DNA of 64,000 nucleotides, taken from positions 34,058,001-34,122,000 of the forward strand of contig CM067549.1 of NCBI GenBank assembly GCA_034509755.1. The letters are read 5' to 3'. The notes under the pieces were generated by a model. It was not told where the DNA came from and searched no databases. It saw only the letters and a program-made list of their open reading frames with translations. The position numbers and the translations under genes were made by a program. Origin of the DNA: Anisodus tanguticus (Eukaryota; Streptophyta; Magnoliopsida; Solanales; Solanaceae). Within the stretch, counting starts at the first letter, position 1, and the number at the start of each line of letters is the position of its first letter. Shown here piece after piece: positions 51,096 through 62,069 of the stretch.

Positions 51096-52989
51096 ATGTA
51101 ATTCCCCAACGTTCATCCCATCAAAACGAGTTTGAATTTCAAAAATAAAGTGACGATTTTGGGACGGATTTGAGGGGATATGGGTCGCAGATTTTGTGGG
51201 GATAAGGGTATGGGTCGAAGGGTTGTGGTGTCAGCGTAACAGAGGGGGGTTGGTGGTGTCAGGGGCCGGTGGTGGCAGGGGTGAGGTGACCGACGATGTG
51301 GGGTCGGGTGCGTGGGGTATGGGAGTGTGCGGCGGATGAGAGAAGAGATGAGAGATGTATGGTTAGGTTTTAGGGTTAGTGGGTATAAGAGGTGGGGTTT
51401 GGGCCGAGTGGGTATGGGCTTGCGGGTTGGGGAGAATTGGGTTGTTGGGCCGATTCGGGGGGTTTCGGGTGGGCTTGGCCGAAAATGGGGGTGGCCAAAT
51501 GGGCTGCCCCTTTTAAAGTGGGTATTTGTTTTGGGTTGAGTAGAAATTGTTTTGGGTTGGGGAAATAAATGGGTGATGGGTTGGCCTTGGACGAAATGGG
51601 TTTTGGGTGAAATTAGTTTTGGTAGAAATTGTTTTGGGTTGAGAAAGGAATGGGTTATGGGTTTAAAAATATAAAAGGGGTTTAATATTAAAAATGCATT
51701 GAAGAAAAAATGTAAATTATAAAAATAAGATATAACGATGTGATAATAGTAAAACATAATATTTGCGAAGTGCTTAATGCTTGATAAAAATAAAAATGCG
51801 ATGCCATTTTTGCGGAAAATAGAATAACATAGAACTTTCGGATAAAACTTATGATTATGATAAAAAATGCAAATGACAGTAAAAAATGCGAATAATAATA
51901 ATAATGAGAATAGTAATATGTATATATACGCATGTATGTATATAGATTAAAATCGTTTTGAGGTGTCAAAAAAATATTTAAAATTGTAAATAAATTGGAA
52001 AAGACGGGACAAAATTAGGTGTCAACACCTGCTCCTAACCCAGTAAGGAGGCCTAATAGGATTGCTTGACTTGATGAATAACCACCGCATGGTAGAGGTA
52101 ATCGACCAACAAGTTGACAATTCTCTACATCCAAACTTGAATTTCCATAGTTTGATGGGTGAGATCCTAAACCATGGGTAAGAATGTGTGAAAAAATCTT
52201 CAATGTTTTTCACATACATGATAATCAAAAGGTAGACATAGCAGCTGCTCATTTGATAGATACTGTTGAAACTTGGTATCAATCTATTGAGATAGATGGG
52301 GGTTTTGAGAGTTGGGAGGTGTTAAGGGAGGAAATTTGTTTTAGATTTATGAAAGAACCTGCAGAAGATGTAGTAAAAGTTTTTAATGGGCTTAAGCAAA
52401 TTGGAACAATAGATGAATTTTTGAAAAGTTTTGAAGCGGTGAAAGCACAGATGTTGATCAGGAACCCTGCCCTTAATGATGCTCACTTTTTAATCTAGTT
52501 TCATTAGCTTCCTAGGGGATGATATTAAGATGACTTCCAAGCTTCATAAACCCCAATCACTCAGGGCTGCTATTGAGATAGCGAGAATGCAAGAAAAAGC
52601 TCTTGAAGTTGCAGAGAAGAAGGGGAAGTCTAATGCTAGACCAACTCAATTATGGAACAACAACAGTAATACCAAGGTCAAAGTTTATGCATCAACTACT
52701 AAGGGTGTAACTAGTAGACCTCCAACTTACAGGGTTAGCCAAGAGGTTTATGACCATATAAGGGCAACAACCTATGTTATAGGTGTGGGAAGAAGTACAG
52801 TCCTAGTCACCAATGCAAGTTTAGACAATTAAATTGCATCATTGGTGAGATTGGTGAGGTGATTGAAGATCAATAAAAACAACTGGGTGAGGGGCATGAG
52901 CTAGCAGTCATTGAGAATAGTGAGCAGGTTATGCAAAAACTGTGTGTTTAACTGCATTAGCTGGTAGTAATCCATGTGCTATCACAATT

Positions 52990-55900
52990 CTAGTTAGAAG
53001 AGCTGTCAAAAATAGGGTATGAACTGTTTTGGTGTACTCTGGGAGTACTCACAATTTCATAAATGCACAGACTGTGAAGGATATTGGATTTTCAGCTAGT
53101 TATAAAACCCCAATAAGAGTTACAATGGCTGATGATAACTACATGTACTGCAATTCCCATTGTAAAGGTATAAAATGGTCTATGCAAGGGAAAACTTTCA
53201 TGGAAAAATTATTAACTTAGGAGGTTGTGATAGTATTGGGTAATAATTGGATGAGAAAGTATAATCCTGTTAAGTTTAATCATGAGAAGAATTGTGTCAC
53301 TATTGGTAAGAAAGGTAATAAGGTGGTTCTCAAGGGCAACTCATGGTAGGCTGAGTTTGATCAGTGGCAGTTCCATGGGCAAACTGTTGAAAAAGGGGCA
53401 AAGTATTATGGCTCATTTGTTTATGGTGAACATCACTACCATGCCTGAATCTGACCCAATGAGTGAGCCTTTGCAAGAGTTGTTGAACTAATTTGTAGAC
53501 ATCTTTGAGGAACCCAAAACATTACCACCTAATAGAATGATGGATTATACCATTCCCTTGAAACCAAGAGTTGTTCCAGTCAGTCTGAGGCCTTATAGGT
53601 ACAATCACTATCAAAAGGAAGAAATGGAGAAACATGTGCAAGAAATACTGAGTACTGGGGTCATTCAGCATAGCCAATCACCATTTTTCTCACCTGCATT
53701 ACTAGTCAAGAAGAAGGATGGATCCTGGAGGTTTTGTGTAGATTACAGAGGCCTAAATGAGATTACTATCAAAGATAAATATCCCATTCCCATTGTAGAT
53801 GACTTACTAGATGAGCTGCATGGGGCAATCATATTCTCCAAGATTGACCTCAGAGCTAGCTATCACCAAATAAGGATGAAACTTGAGGTTGTATACAAGA
53901 CAGACTTTAGGACACACATGGGACACTATGAGTTTAAAGTCATGCCATTTGGACTCACAAATGCACCTGCAACATTCCAAGCCTTGATGAATTTGATATT
54001 TCAACCTTATCTCAGGAAATTTGTGCTAGTGTTTTTTTGATGACATCCTTATTTATAGTCACTCAAATACTGAGCACTTGCAACATTTGGAGACAGTCTT
54101 CACCATTCTTAGAAGTAACTCACTAATAGCCAAGAAATCCAAGCGTTCCTTTGGTCAAAGAAAGGTAGAGTGCTTGGGACATGTGATCACTGCAGAAGGA
54201 GTATCTACAAATCATAACAAGGTGAAAACTATGTTAGAATGGCCAAAGCCAACAACTCCGAGAGTTCTTAGAGGGTTCTTAGGCATGATTGGGTATTAGA
54301 GAAAGTATATAGCAAATTATGGTCTCATATGTAGGCCGTTGACTAATTTATTGAGGAAGGATGCATTCTTATGGAATACAGAAACATATGAATCTTTTGA
54401 GAAACTCAAAGTAGCCATGACAACTACCCTAGTCCTTGCTTTACCTGATTACAATCAACATTTATAGTGGAGCCTGATACCAGTAATACTGGTATAAGAG
54501 AAGTGCTAATACAAAAGGATAGACCCATTGCATTTTAGCAAAGTGCTAGCCCAAAGACACTGGGGAAATGCAATATATGAAAATGAGTATCTTGCCTTGT
54601 TGAATGTCATTGACAGATGAAGGCATTACTTACAGTATAGACATTTCATAGTTAGATCAGACCATCATAGTTTCAAATATCTACTTGAGCAAAAAGTCAC
54701 TACTGCTATCCAATAGAAGGCCTTACCAAACTGCTAGGATTAGATTATGAAGTTCAGTTTAAAAAGGGGACATGAAATAGACTGACTGATGCTCTATCTA
54801 GAGAGTATGAAAACTTGACCTTGTCTAAGAAGTATGAATCTAATGGACAGCTACTCACTATCAGTGTACTGGTTCTAAGTTGGATGCAAGAGGTTCATAA
54901 CAGTTCTGAATTAATCACTCACTACTCATTCAACAAGCATGGTCCTAGTATTTATGACTACTCATCTGGCATACTTAGAAGGAAATAGGAAATGAAAGGT
55001 GATGATTGGAGCTATTGGAGAATTAAGACAACAACTACTGAAGCTTTTCCATGATTCACCAGTGTGTGGTCTTTTGGGACAACATGGCACTTTACGAACA
55101 ATATCAATTTTTTTCTATTGGCCTAAATTAAAGAAAATGGTGAACTTATATGTGGCCAGTCGTGACACATGCCAGAGGAACAAGGGAGATAATGTACAAT
55201 GTCCAAGCTTACCACAACCCTTACACATACCTGATTAAGATTGAAGGCATATCAACATGACTTTCATAGAAGGATTTCCCAAGTCAAGATGTAAGGATGT
55301 CATCTTTGAAGTGGTGGATAATATGACTAAATTTGCCCACTTCATGAGTTTATCTCACCCTTATATTGCTCTTAATATGGCTTAGAAGTTTATGAAGCAG
55401 GTGCACACATTGCATGGTTTTCCTGAATCAATTATCTCTGATAGAGACAGGATTTTCTTTAACAATTTTTGGAAAGATTTTTTCCAACTGGTGGGAACAC
55501 AACTGAAGTACAACATTGCTTATCACCCTCAAACAGAAGGTCAAACTGAGAGGGTGAACATGTGCATAGAAACTTACTTTAGGTGCATGACATCCAATAT
55601 ACATGTTAATAGAAAACAATGACTTTCACTGCTTGAGTGGTGGTACAATACTAATTACCACACTAGCCTACAATGTTTTCCCTTTGAGGCCCTCTATGGA
55701 TACACACCTCCTCACATTTCTATTGGTCCTATGTTAGAGTCAATTATACTAGCAGTTGAAAATGTATTTATGCAAAGGCAACAATTTTAAAAATTACTCC
55801 ATGATTACTTATCACAAGCTCAAAATCGTATGAAAATGTATGCTGATCAACACAGATCAGAGAGGTCATTTGCAGAAGGAGATTAGGTTTTTCTCAAACT

Positions 55901-56290
55901 ACAACCTTACAAGTAGTCATCCCTAGCCTTAAGGAAAAATCTAAAGTTGAATTCTAAGTATTATGGGTCTTTCACTGTCCTAGAAAAGATTGATAATATG
56001 GCTTACAAGCTGGATTTATCTCTTTCATCACGTATACATTCTGTATTTCATGTCTCATTACTCAAAAAGAAGATTGGTTTTAAGGTGGTGGTGAAGGCCA
56101 ATTTTTGGCTCAACCAATAACAATCTTGCAACATCAAATAATGAAAAAGGGTAATGTAGCAGGTGTCAAAGTACTCATACAGTAGTCTAATTTAGCTCTA
56201 AAGGATGCAACATGGGAGGACTATGTAGATTTGCAAGCAAGGTTTCCAGGTTTTGATAGCAATCCTTGAGGTCAAGGATTCTTTGAAGTA
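52990..56290 (+). pseudogene. Gypsy pol (protease, RT, RNase H, integrase), broken
   Basis: Protease: VYSGSTHNFINAQT, where the catalytic Asp of DSG is replaced by Tyr. RT 53537-54040: IPLKPRVVPVSLRPYRY, PALLVKKKDGSWRFCVDYRG, FSKIDLRASYHQI, MPFGLTNAPATFQ. A T-run frameshift then separates VLVFF from the DDILIYS motif. RNase H region: EYLALLNVID and a tether WPKPTTPRVLRGFLGMIGY. Integrase: HDSPVCGLLGQHGT with HHCC-like residues, YWPKLKKMVNLYV, FPESIISDRDRIF, AYHPQTEGQTERVN, PFEALYGYTPP, WYNTNYH. C-terminus HSVFHVSLLKK and ATWEDY..LQARFP (chromodomain-like tail). Many stops. Confidence 0.9.
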
Positions 56291-56303
56291 GGGAAAGATG
56301 TTA

Positions 56304-56758
56304 TGATCTACTAAGTATTTAGAATAAAGAAGGTGAGGTGTGGAAATTAATACACATGGAAGGCTGAGATGAATTCTTATTTAATGAAAACCAATGGTGG
56401 GGATTAAAGGAGAGATGTATAACAACCATGTCAGGCACTCAATGAAGTCATAACTGAATTTTGGTAATCTCTCTTCATGAACTCTCTTCCTCAATTCTCT
56501 TTCTCTCTCTTCTCACTCTCTTCTCTTCTCTTCAAATTTCTGCTCTCTTCTTCTCAAATTCTCTTCTTCCTCTCTAGTCCCTTCTCAATCTCCATTGCAT
56601 GTGATCAAGCTGTAGGAATTATCTATCAATTTAGCTCAATATATTCATTTTCATTTCCATTTATTTCCTATTTGTAATTCAATCGATTTGGAGTTATAAT
56701 ACAGAAAATTGTCCCAAAAAATTATTCTATTTTTTGATTAATTGTTGAGCCCATAACA
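56304..56758 (+). repeat. 3' LTR of gypsy element
   Basis: Starts TGATCTACTAAGTATT and ends GAGCCCATAACA, followed by ACACA. The purine-rich GAAGTAGGGAAAGATG just upstream is a candidate polypurine tract. Confidence 0.9.
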
Positions 56759-56763
56759 ACACA

Positions 56764-57214
56764 CTAAACTACTAGCTCGACCATCAGCTAAGGGCATTGG
56801 CAAGTGCCGCTGTGTCTCAACAACGTGGATGCGTGCCTTTTGCAGTTCCATCAACAATCAACCAAACATATCTGCATTGATTTCCTAGTTTCGCTTTAGT
56901 ATAGTGTTCTTCTATCATCCCATGAACTGGTTCTGCTGGTGAGTATTTCTCATGAAACATGAGATATCTACTTCTCTATGTCAGAATTTTAGTAATGGCT
57001 TCGAGCAATAGGCTTGTCTGCAGATTGTTTATGTGGTTTCATATCACAATAATCTACAGAAGCATCCTGGAGTAGATACCCCTTTCAATTAGATTATATT
57101 TGTGAATGGATATTTCATCTGACTGAATTGAGCTTTTCATTATTATTTGTACTAGTTTCTCGGCACGTGCATTGTGTAGGGTTTTAGTTGGGTTGTTGTA
57201 CGCAACGGATATTG
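56764..57214. other. Spacer, nothing recognised
   Basis: Sequence between the gypsy element and a minus-strand copia LTR. No coding motif or repeat. Confidence 0.4.
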
Positions 57215-60200
57215 AAAACTTGTTTCAAACCCAACAAACGTAGAACTGTTTGACTATGGGTAATTTAAAATCGTAAACATAAGACTTGAATGGTACTTAC
57301 ATGTTTACAATATCTGAAATCTTTATCAACTGTGGGCGTACGCGAGTGCCCTTTCGATTGCAAGCTCCAAGCTTCAATGTATTCCTCCTTTGGAAAGCTA
57401 GGAAATCCGGTAGAGGTTCGAGAGAGTGTTTTGATTCTGAGTCTCTAAGACTTAGAATAATGATATGAAAATCAAGTGTAATGAATAATGAAGTGTAGGT
57501 CTGTATTTATAGGTGAAAATTTAGGTCAAAACGGATTAGGGTTTGACCTTGGGCTTGGCCCAATTTTTTTAGCACATTCTTAATTAAATCCAAAATCCAA
57601 TTTTGACTTAATTAAAACAATCATTATTCATTTAAATATCTCAATTATAAATCGAATATTTAATACTCTCTCAATATATCCTTAGATCGAAAGGACAATC
57701 GACATAATGTGACCCTACATGCCTTCTCATATCGACACTAATCAAATTAACGTCTATGCGGAACTCCTAGATGGCTCTGCAAGACGAACTCAATATGTGA
57801 AGTACGTTTACATGAATCTAGTTAACTTAACCTCTATGTGGTAAGATAAAATCATTTCATTCACGATACACTCGATCAAACTTAGGATTTGCCAAGTGTC
57901 TATCCAAATGGCTTGATCATTATATCTCATCTATATTGGTTGACAACAAGACCATATTCTAGATATGTCTATTGCGTTGGCCAACGACTTAGTCAACCCA
58001 ATATCAATGAGAAACTGAGTGTTCTCTCGAATATATATTCGAGGAATGAATCATAATCTTGTCTCAACTACCACCTTTAATCCATATCGTAATGTACCCA
58101 ATACAAGTCGTATCTCAACCTATAAGGCATTTGAGCTTAGGAAAAGATCAACGTATATTACTATGTAGACAAGGTGTGTATTGACCTCAAGTCTAAGGAC
58201 CTCTATCTTCCATACGTTGATCATACTTTAGACATGTATAACAAATAATATATCAGTAGTGTATGCCAATACTTCTAAAGTATCCATGTGTCCATCACGA
58301 GTAGCCATTACTCGAAGCATGTAAGACATACTACATCCTCTAAGGATGTGATGTAGACCACATGTCGACTTATCACATATCATCGATATCCCATTCTTGA
58401 TGATCATTAGTCGAGGCTATTTTAAGAGTTATATTATAACATTAATAACTCACATTATTAATAACAACGTAGCATTTAGGGATGCATATTAGAGAATATT
58501 ACAAACAATTAACTAATAATTTAATAATTGCAAATGCCAAAATATTAATCTCCATTAATAATAATACGAATGTGTATAAAGTACATTTGTCCTAATACAG
58601 ATTGTCTCTAGGACATAAATATACTTTCAATCTCCCACTTGGCCTAGAGCCAATCTCCAACATATCTAATGCCCATATTCTCAAAATAACCATTATGCTT
58701 GACTAAGCTTAATGGTTTAGTGAATGGGTCAGCTAGATTATCGTCTATGGAAACATAGTCTAATCTAATCTCTTCAGTCTCCACCATCTCCCTGGGTATG
58801 TGGTACTTCCTTGGTACATGCTTGTTTCTGTTTATTGATCTTGGTTCCTTAGCCTGTGCAATCACACCAGTGTTGTCACAATAAATAATTATTGGACAAC
58901 TGGCACTTGGAACTACCCTTAGTTCCTTCAGGAACTCAGAAATCGCGACAGTTTCTTTATCAGCTTCCGATCCAGCAATGTACTCAGCTTCTGTTGTCGA
59001 ATCAACAGTTGTAGCTTGTTTGGATTCCAGCTCACTGCTCCACTATTGAAAATGAACGTGTACCCAGACTGAGATTTGAAGTCATCAAGATCCGCCTGGA
59101 AGCTTGCATCAGTGTACCCAGTAGCAACTAGCTTTTCTTCCCCACCATAGACTAAGAAGTAATCTTTAGTTCGTCTAAGATACTTAAGAATACTCTTGAC
59201 TGCTTTCCAGTGTTCTTCCCCAGGATTTTTTGCCGGAATTTGCAAGTCATACTAAGTGCAAAGGCCACATCTGGCCTAGTACAGGTCATGGCATACATGA
59301 TCGATCCTATAGCCGAAGCATATGGGATCTTCTTCATGCGTTCAAGTTCTATAGTATTAGAAGGACTGTCATTCTTAGATAACTTGATGCCTTGTCCCAT
59401 AGGTAGACCGCCTTTCTTGGAATTTTCCATAGAAAAACGTCTAAGCACTTTGTCTATGTAGACTGACTGTGACAACCCCAACAATCTATTAGGTCTATCT
59501 TTGTAGATCCTAATTCCCAGAATGTAGTAGGCTTCACCTAAATCCTTCATCATGAAGGTACTGGACAACCACTCTTTGACTGACTGCATGAGAGTCTTAT
59601 TGTCTCTCATTATCAATATGTCATCTACATATATAATAATAAAGGCAATACTCCCATCCTTGCGTTTACTATAAACACACGGATCCTCTTTGCTTCTAAC
59701 TAAATTGAATGACTTGATAGCCTTGTCAAAGCAAATGTTCCAACTCCTCGAGGCTTGCTTAAGCCCATAAATGGACTTTTGTAGCATGCATATAACATTT
59801 GGTTTGGACTCAAGCGAAAAACCCTCAAGTTGTTTCATACAAACCTCCTCAACTAGATTACCATTGACGAAAGCGGTTTGACATCTATCTTCCAAATGTC
59901 ATAGTCATAATATGCAGCTACTGCAAGCAAAATCCCAATGGACTTAATCTTAGCAACAAGTGAAACGGTTTCATCATAATCGACCCCAGGCCGTTGATTA
60001 TAACCTTTAGCCACAAACCTTGCATTATAAGTCTGTACATTTCCAAATGCATCGATCTTCTTCTTGAAGACCCATTTGCATCCTATGGGTTTAACCCCAG
60101 CTAGTAAATCAACCAAGTTCCACACTTGATTCATGTACATAGATTCCATCTCGGATTTCATATCTTGTTGCCATCTCTTCGAATCAATGTCCAACATTGC

Positions 60201-61130
60201 TTCGCTATAGGTTGTAGACTCATCGTTATCGAGAATATCTATCTCACTGTGTGTTTCCACAAGTAGATTTAGTTTTTCAGGAGGACGATGAGTCCTAGTG
60301 GACATACGGAGTTTATTGTTTTGCAGTTCAATGCTTGGTATATTCTGACTGTGAGAGGATTCTTGTGTGTTGGATAATCTACTACGTTGAGAGCTTTCAG
60401 GAATATCATTTTCATGTATTTACTGAATATGAGGAGGTGCAACCATTGCATCTACTCCCAAAGGCTGTGTAGGAGGATCTTGCATATTTGCATTGTTCCT
60501 CGTAACACTCCCACCGGCCGAAGGGCGTACTTGAAGTACCCAATCTTCGCCAAATACTCCCACTAAATTCTTGCCTTGGTCATTCGGCAAGGATTCAACA
60601 TCTATGTTATCTTGCGGTTCTTGAATTTCTTCAAGTTCTATCTATGTGCAACTATGTTCCTTGTAGACATATTCTTCTTCAAGGAAAGTTGCATTCCTGG
60701 AAACAATGACCTTACGTTCTCCAGGAAGATAGAAGTAGTATCCCCTTAGTTTCCTTTGGATACCCCACGAAGTAACATTTATCACTCTTTGATTCCAACT
60801 TGTCAGTGAGCATCTTCTTAACATAAGCATGGCATCCCCAGGGTCTCATATGTTTAAGAGCTGGCTTCTTGCCACATCATATCTCATAGGGTGTCTTTTC
60901 TACTGACTTGGAAGGAACCATGTTCAGAATATATATTGAGGTTTGTATAGCATGTCCCCAAGGTATGTCGGTAGAGCTGAGAAGCTCATCATGGATCGAA
61001 CAATATCTAATAATGTTCGGTTTCACCTTTCGGTAACACCATTCACCTGTGGTGTTCCATGAGGTGTCCACTCTGATTGGACTCCATGTAGCTTTACTTT
61101 CGGAAATTTCTCCACTGTTAAGGCTTGGGG
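57215..61130 (-). mobile_element. Minus-strand Ty1/copia relic D (3' LTR and partial pol)
   Basis: In minus orientation: integrase C-terminal part, RT, RNase H, a purine tract (AAGTGGGAGAT, 58630-58640) and then a long 3' LTR beginning TGAAAGTATATT at 58629. The LTR carries a TATA-like CCTATAAATACAG (57501-57514). Its far end, about 57215, is estimated because no partner LTR exists here. The 5' half (gag, protease, first half of integrase, 5' LTR) is missing beyond 61130. Confidence 0.8.
58644..61130 (-). pseudogene. Copia D pol: integrase C-terminus, RT, RNase H
   Basis: Integrase end at 60877-61130 (GEWCYRKVKPNIIRYCSIHD, ILNMVPSKSVEKTPYE), then a downstream motif RGYYFYLPGERKVIVSRNATF (60642-60830). 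RT follows: KWVFKKKIDAFGNVQTYNARF (60000-60110), QLEGFSLESKPNVICMLQKS, IYGLKQASRSWN and YVDDILIMRD (59620). RNase H: YTDASFQADLDDFKSQSGY, GAVSWNPNKL, then LDYVSIDDNLADPFTKPLS with TGA/TAG near 58644. Frameshifts occur near 59890 and 59200 and in RNase H near 58930. The two longest RT pieces are 150 and 247 codons. Confidence 0.87.
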
Positions 61131-61900
61131 TAATGAAGGGTGACGGTTCCTTTTATAGAATTCCAAAAGCCCCAATTCTTAATCCCCAACCGATGTGGGA
61201 AAAGTATTTTCAAAGGATTTTGATTTAAAATTAAAAGAGAAAAGATTCAACCAATGAAAAATTGATTTTCGTTTGCAGATGGGACAAAACCCATAAATTT
61301 CTACAGAAACAGAGAGGAGAAAGGGGGGGGAGGGAAGAGGGGTTACCTGCGCGGCGTACTAGTGGGGGTGGGCAAGAGCCATAAATGATCTTACCCAAAA
61401 TGGTGAGGCCAGATCTATCAAAAGGTGGAGTAGCCTGAAAATTTTCCACTTCCGGCAACCATGACGTAGTGCAGAAGAGAGAAAGGGGTGAGGAATCGAT
61501 GGAGGCTTGAAGGGAGGCGGCCCAAATTAAATAAAAGGGTTTGGGACATTAAGTAATGTATTGTGCAAATTAGGCTACGAATAAATTTAAAAAGGGGTCA
61601 CTCGACATTTTAATTGTGGACAAATCGATCGGATCTTTAAATTAAAGCACAAATTGAAACTAATTTAAAACAAGCCTTAAAATAATAGCCAGAAATTACA
61701 AAATCTTTAAAAATTAAATAAAATAAACTTGAGGTGCTATTTGACACTCTATTTAGTTAGATTAATTTCCTTAATTTTACAAAGTGAAACATTAATCAAT
61801 TTATAACAACTAATTTAGACAATTAGAATAGACAATTGTCTTCCTTAATTTATAAAACATTTATAAATATTATAAAATAATAAAATTAGAACAAGAATAT
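61131..61900. other. Unassigned, possible LTR fragment
   Basis: No gene confidently recognised. A minus-strand open frame of 75 codons (61231-61458) lies in sequence that resembles gypsy LTR leaders (TTTATTTAATTTGGGCCGCC nearby), with no domain. The rest is AT-rich. A G8 run is at 61323. Confidence 0.35.
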
Positions 61901-62069
61901 TGTGGAGAAAGAGAGAAGAGTGGATAGTTCTTTATTTCTCTTTAATGATGTAAATACAATGAAGGAAATATATATATTTATAATAGAAAACTGACTTGGT
62001 CCCAAAGTTACTAACCCTAACTTTCCTTGTAGAGATAGACATTCACAATAATAAATAATATTTATAACA
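61901..62069 (-). repeat. 3' LTR of copia E (about 170 bp)
   Basis: Starts TGTTATAAATATTATTTATT at 62069 on the minus strand, directly after a purine tract. The distal end, CTCCACA at 61901, is chosen for the CA terminus and is uncertain. A TATA-like run TATAAATATATATA lies inside. Confidence 0.6.

Larger units (their letters stand above)
47788..52027 (-). mobile_element. 4.2-kb nested insertion, candidate giant solo LTR
   Basis: The segment interrupts the gypsy gag exactly between LP and APNPV codons. ACCTG occurs at both edges (47785-47789 and 52027-52031), consistent with a 5-bp target duplication. In minus orientation it runs from TGTTGACACCTAATTTTG to GGGCGCGACA. It contains no retroelement genes but has a TATA box CTATAAAAA at 51087-51095 (minus), and about 3 kb of transcribed-side DNA rich in tandem repeats. 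A terminal TG/CA pair, promoter and lack of coding fit a very long solo LTR, as in Tat/Ogre-type elements. A non-autonomous (LARD-like) element remains possible. Exact ends are uncertain by 2-3 bases. Confidence 0.6.
47531..52830 (+). pseudogene. Gypsy gag, interrupted by 4.2-kb insertion
   Basis: Starts MIVNKGTRLKVSDERTTRNE and runs, with in-frame TAGs, to GNGILP at 47787. Coding resumes beyond the insertion with PAPNPVRRPNRIA (52028 on), then the capsid region (EKIFNVFHIHDNQKVDIAAA, WEVLREEICFRFMKEP, FLKSFEAVKAQMLIRNP) and a zinc-knuckle region near 52770 (CYRCGKKY then HQC), now out of frame with the surrounding piece. Confidence 0.85.
47033..56758 (+). mobile_element. Ty3/gypsy chromovirus-type retrotransposon with nested insertion
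   Basis: LTRs 47033-47491 (459 bp) and 56304-56758 (455 bp), TGATCTAC...CCATAACA, are flanked by the 5-bp duplication ACACA (47028-47032 and 56759-56763). A primer-binding site TGGTATCAGAGCC is at 47495. Gene order gag, protease, RT, RNase H, integrase, then an ATWEDY-type C-terminal motif, indicates Ty3/gypsy, probably a chromovirus of Reina/Tekay kind. A 4.2-kb foreign segment (47788-52027) splits gag. Without it the element is about 5.5 kb. Numerous stops and frameshifts; inactive. The LTR has a long CT-rich tract (TCTCTTC repeats). Confidence 0.95.

Noticed and set aside
51113..51757. Minus-strand open frame of 214 codons, rich in Pro/Thr/His
   Set aside because: It lies in the putative giant LTR upstream of its TATA box, has no domain, and reflects a C-rich strand bias; not a gene.
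53537..54040. Open RT frame as a possible domesticated gene
   Set aside because: It is followed at once by a frameshift before the DD motif and sits within clear LTRs of a dead gypsy element.
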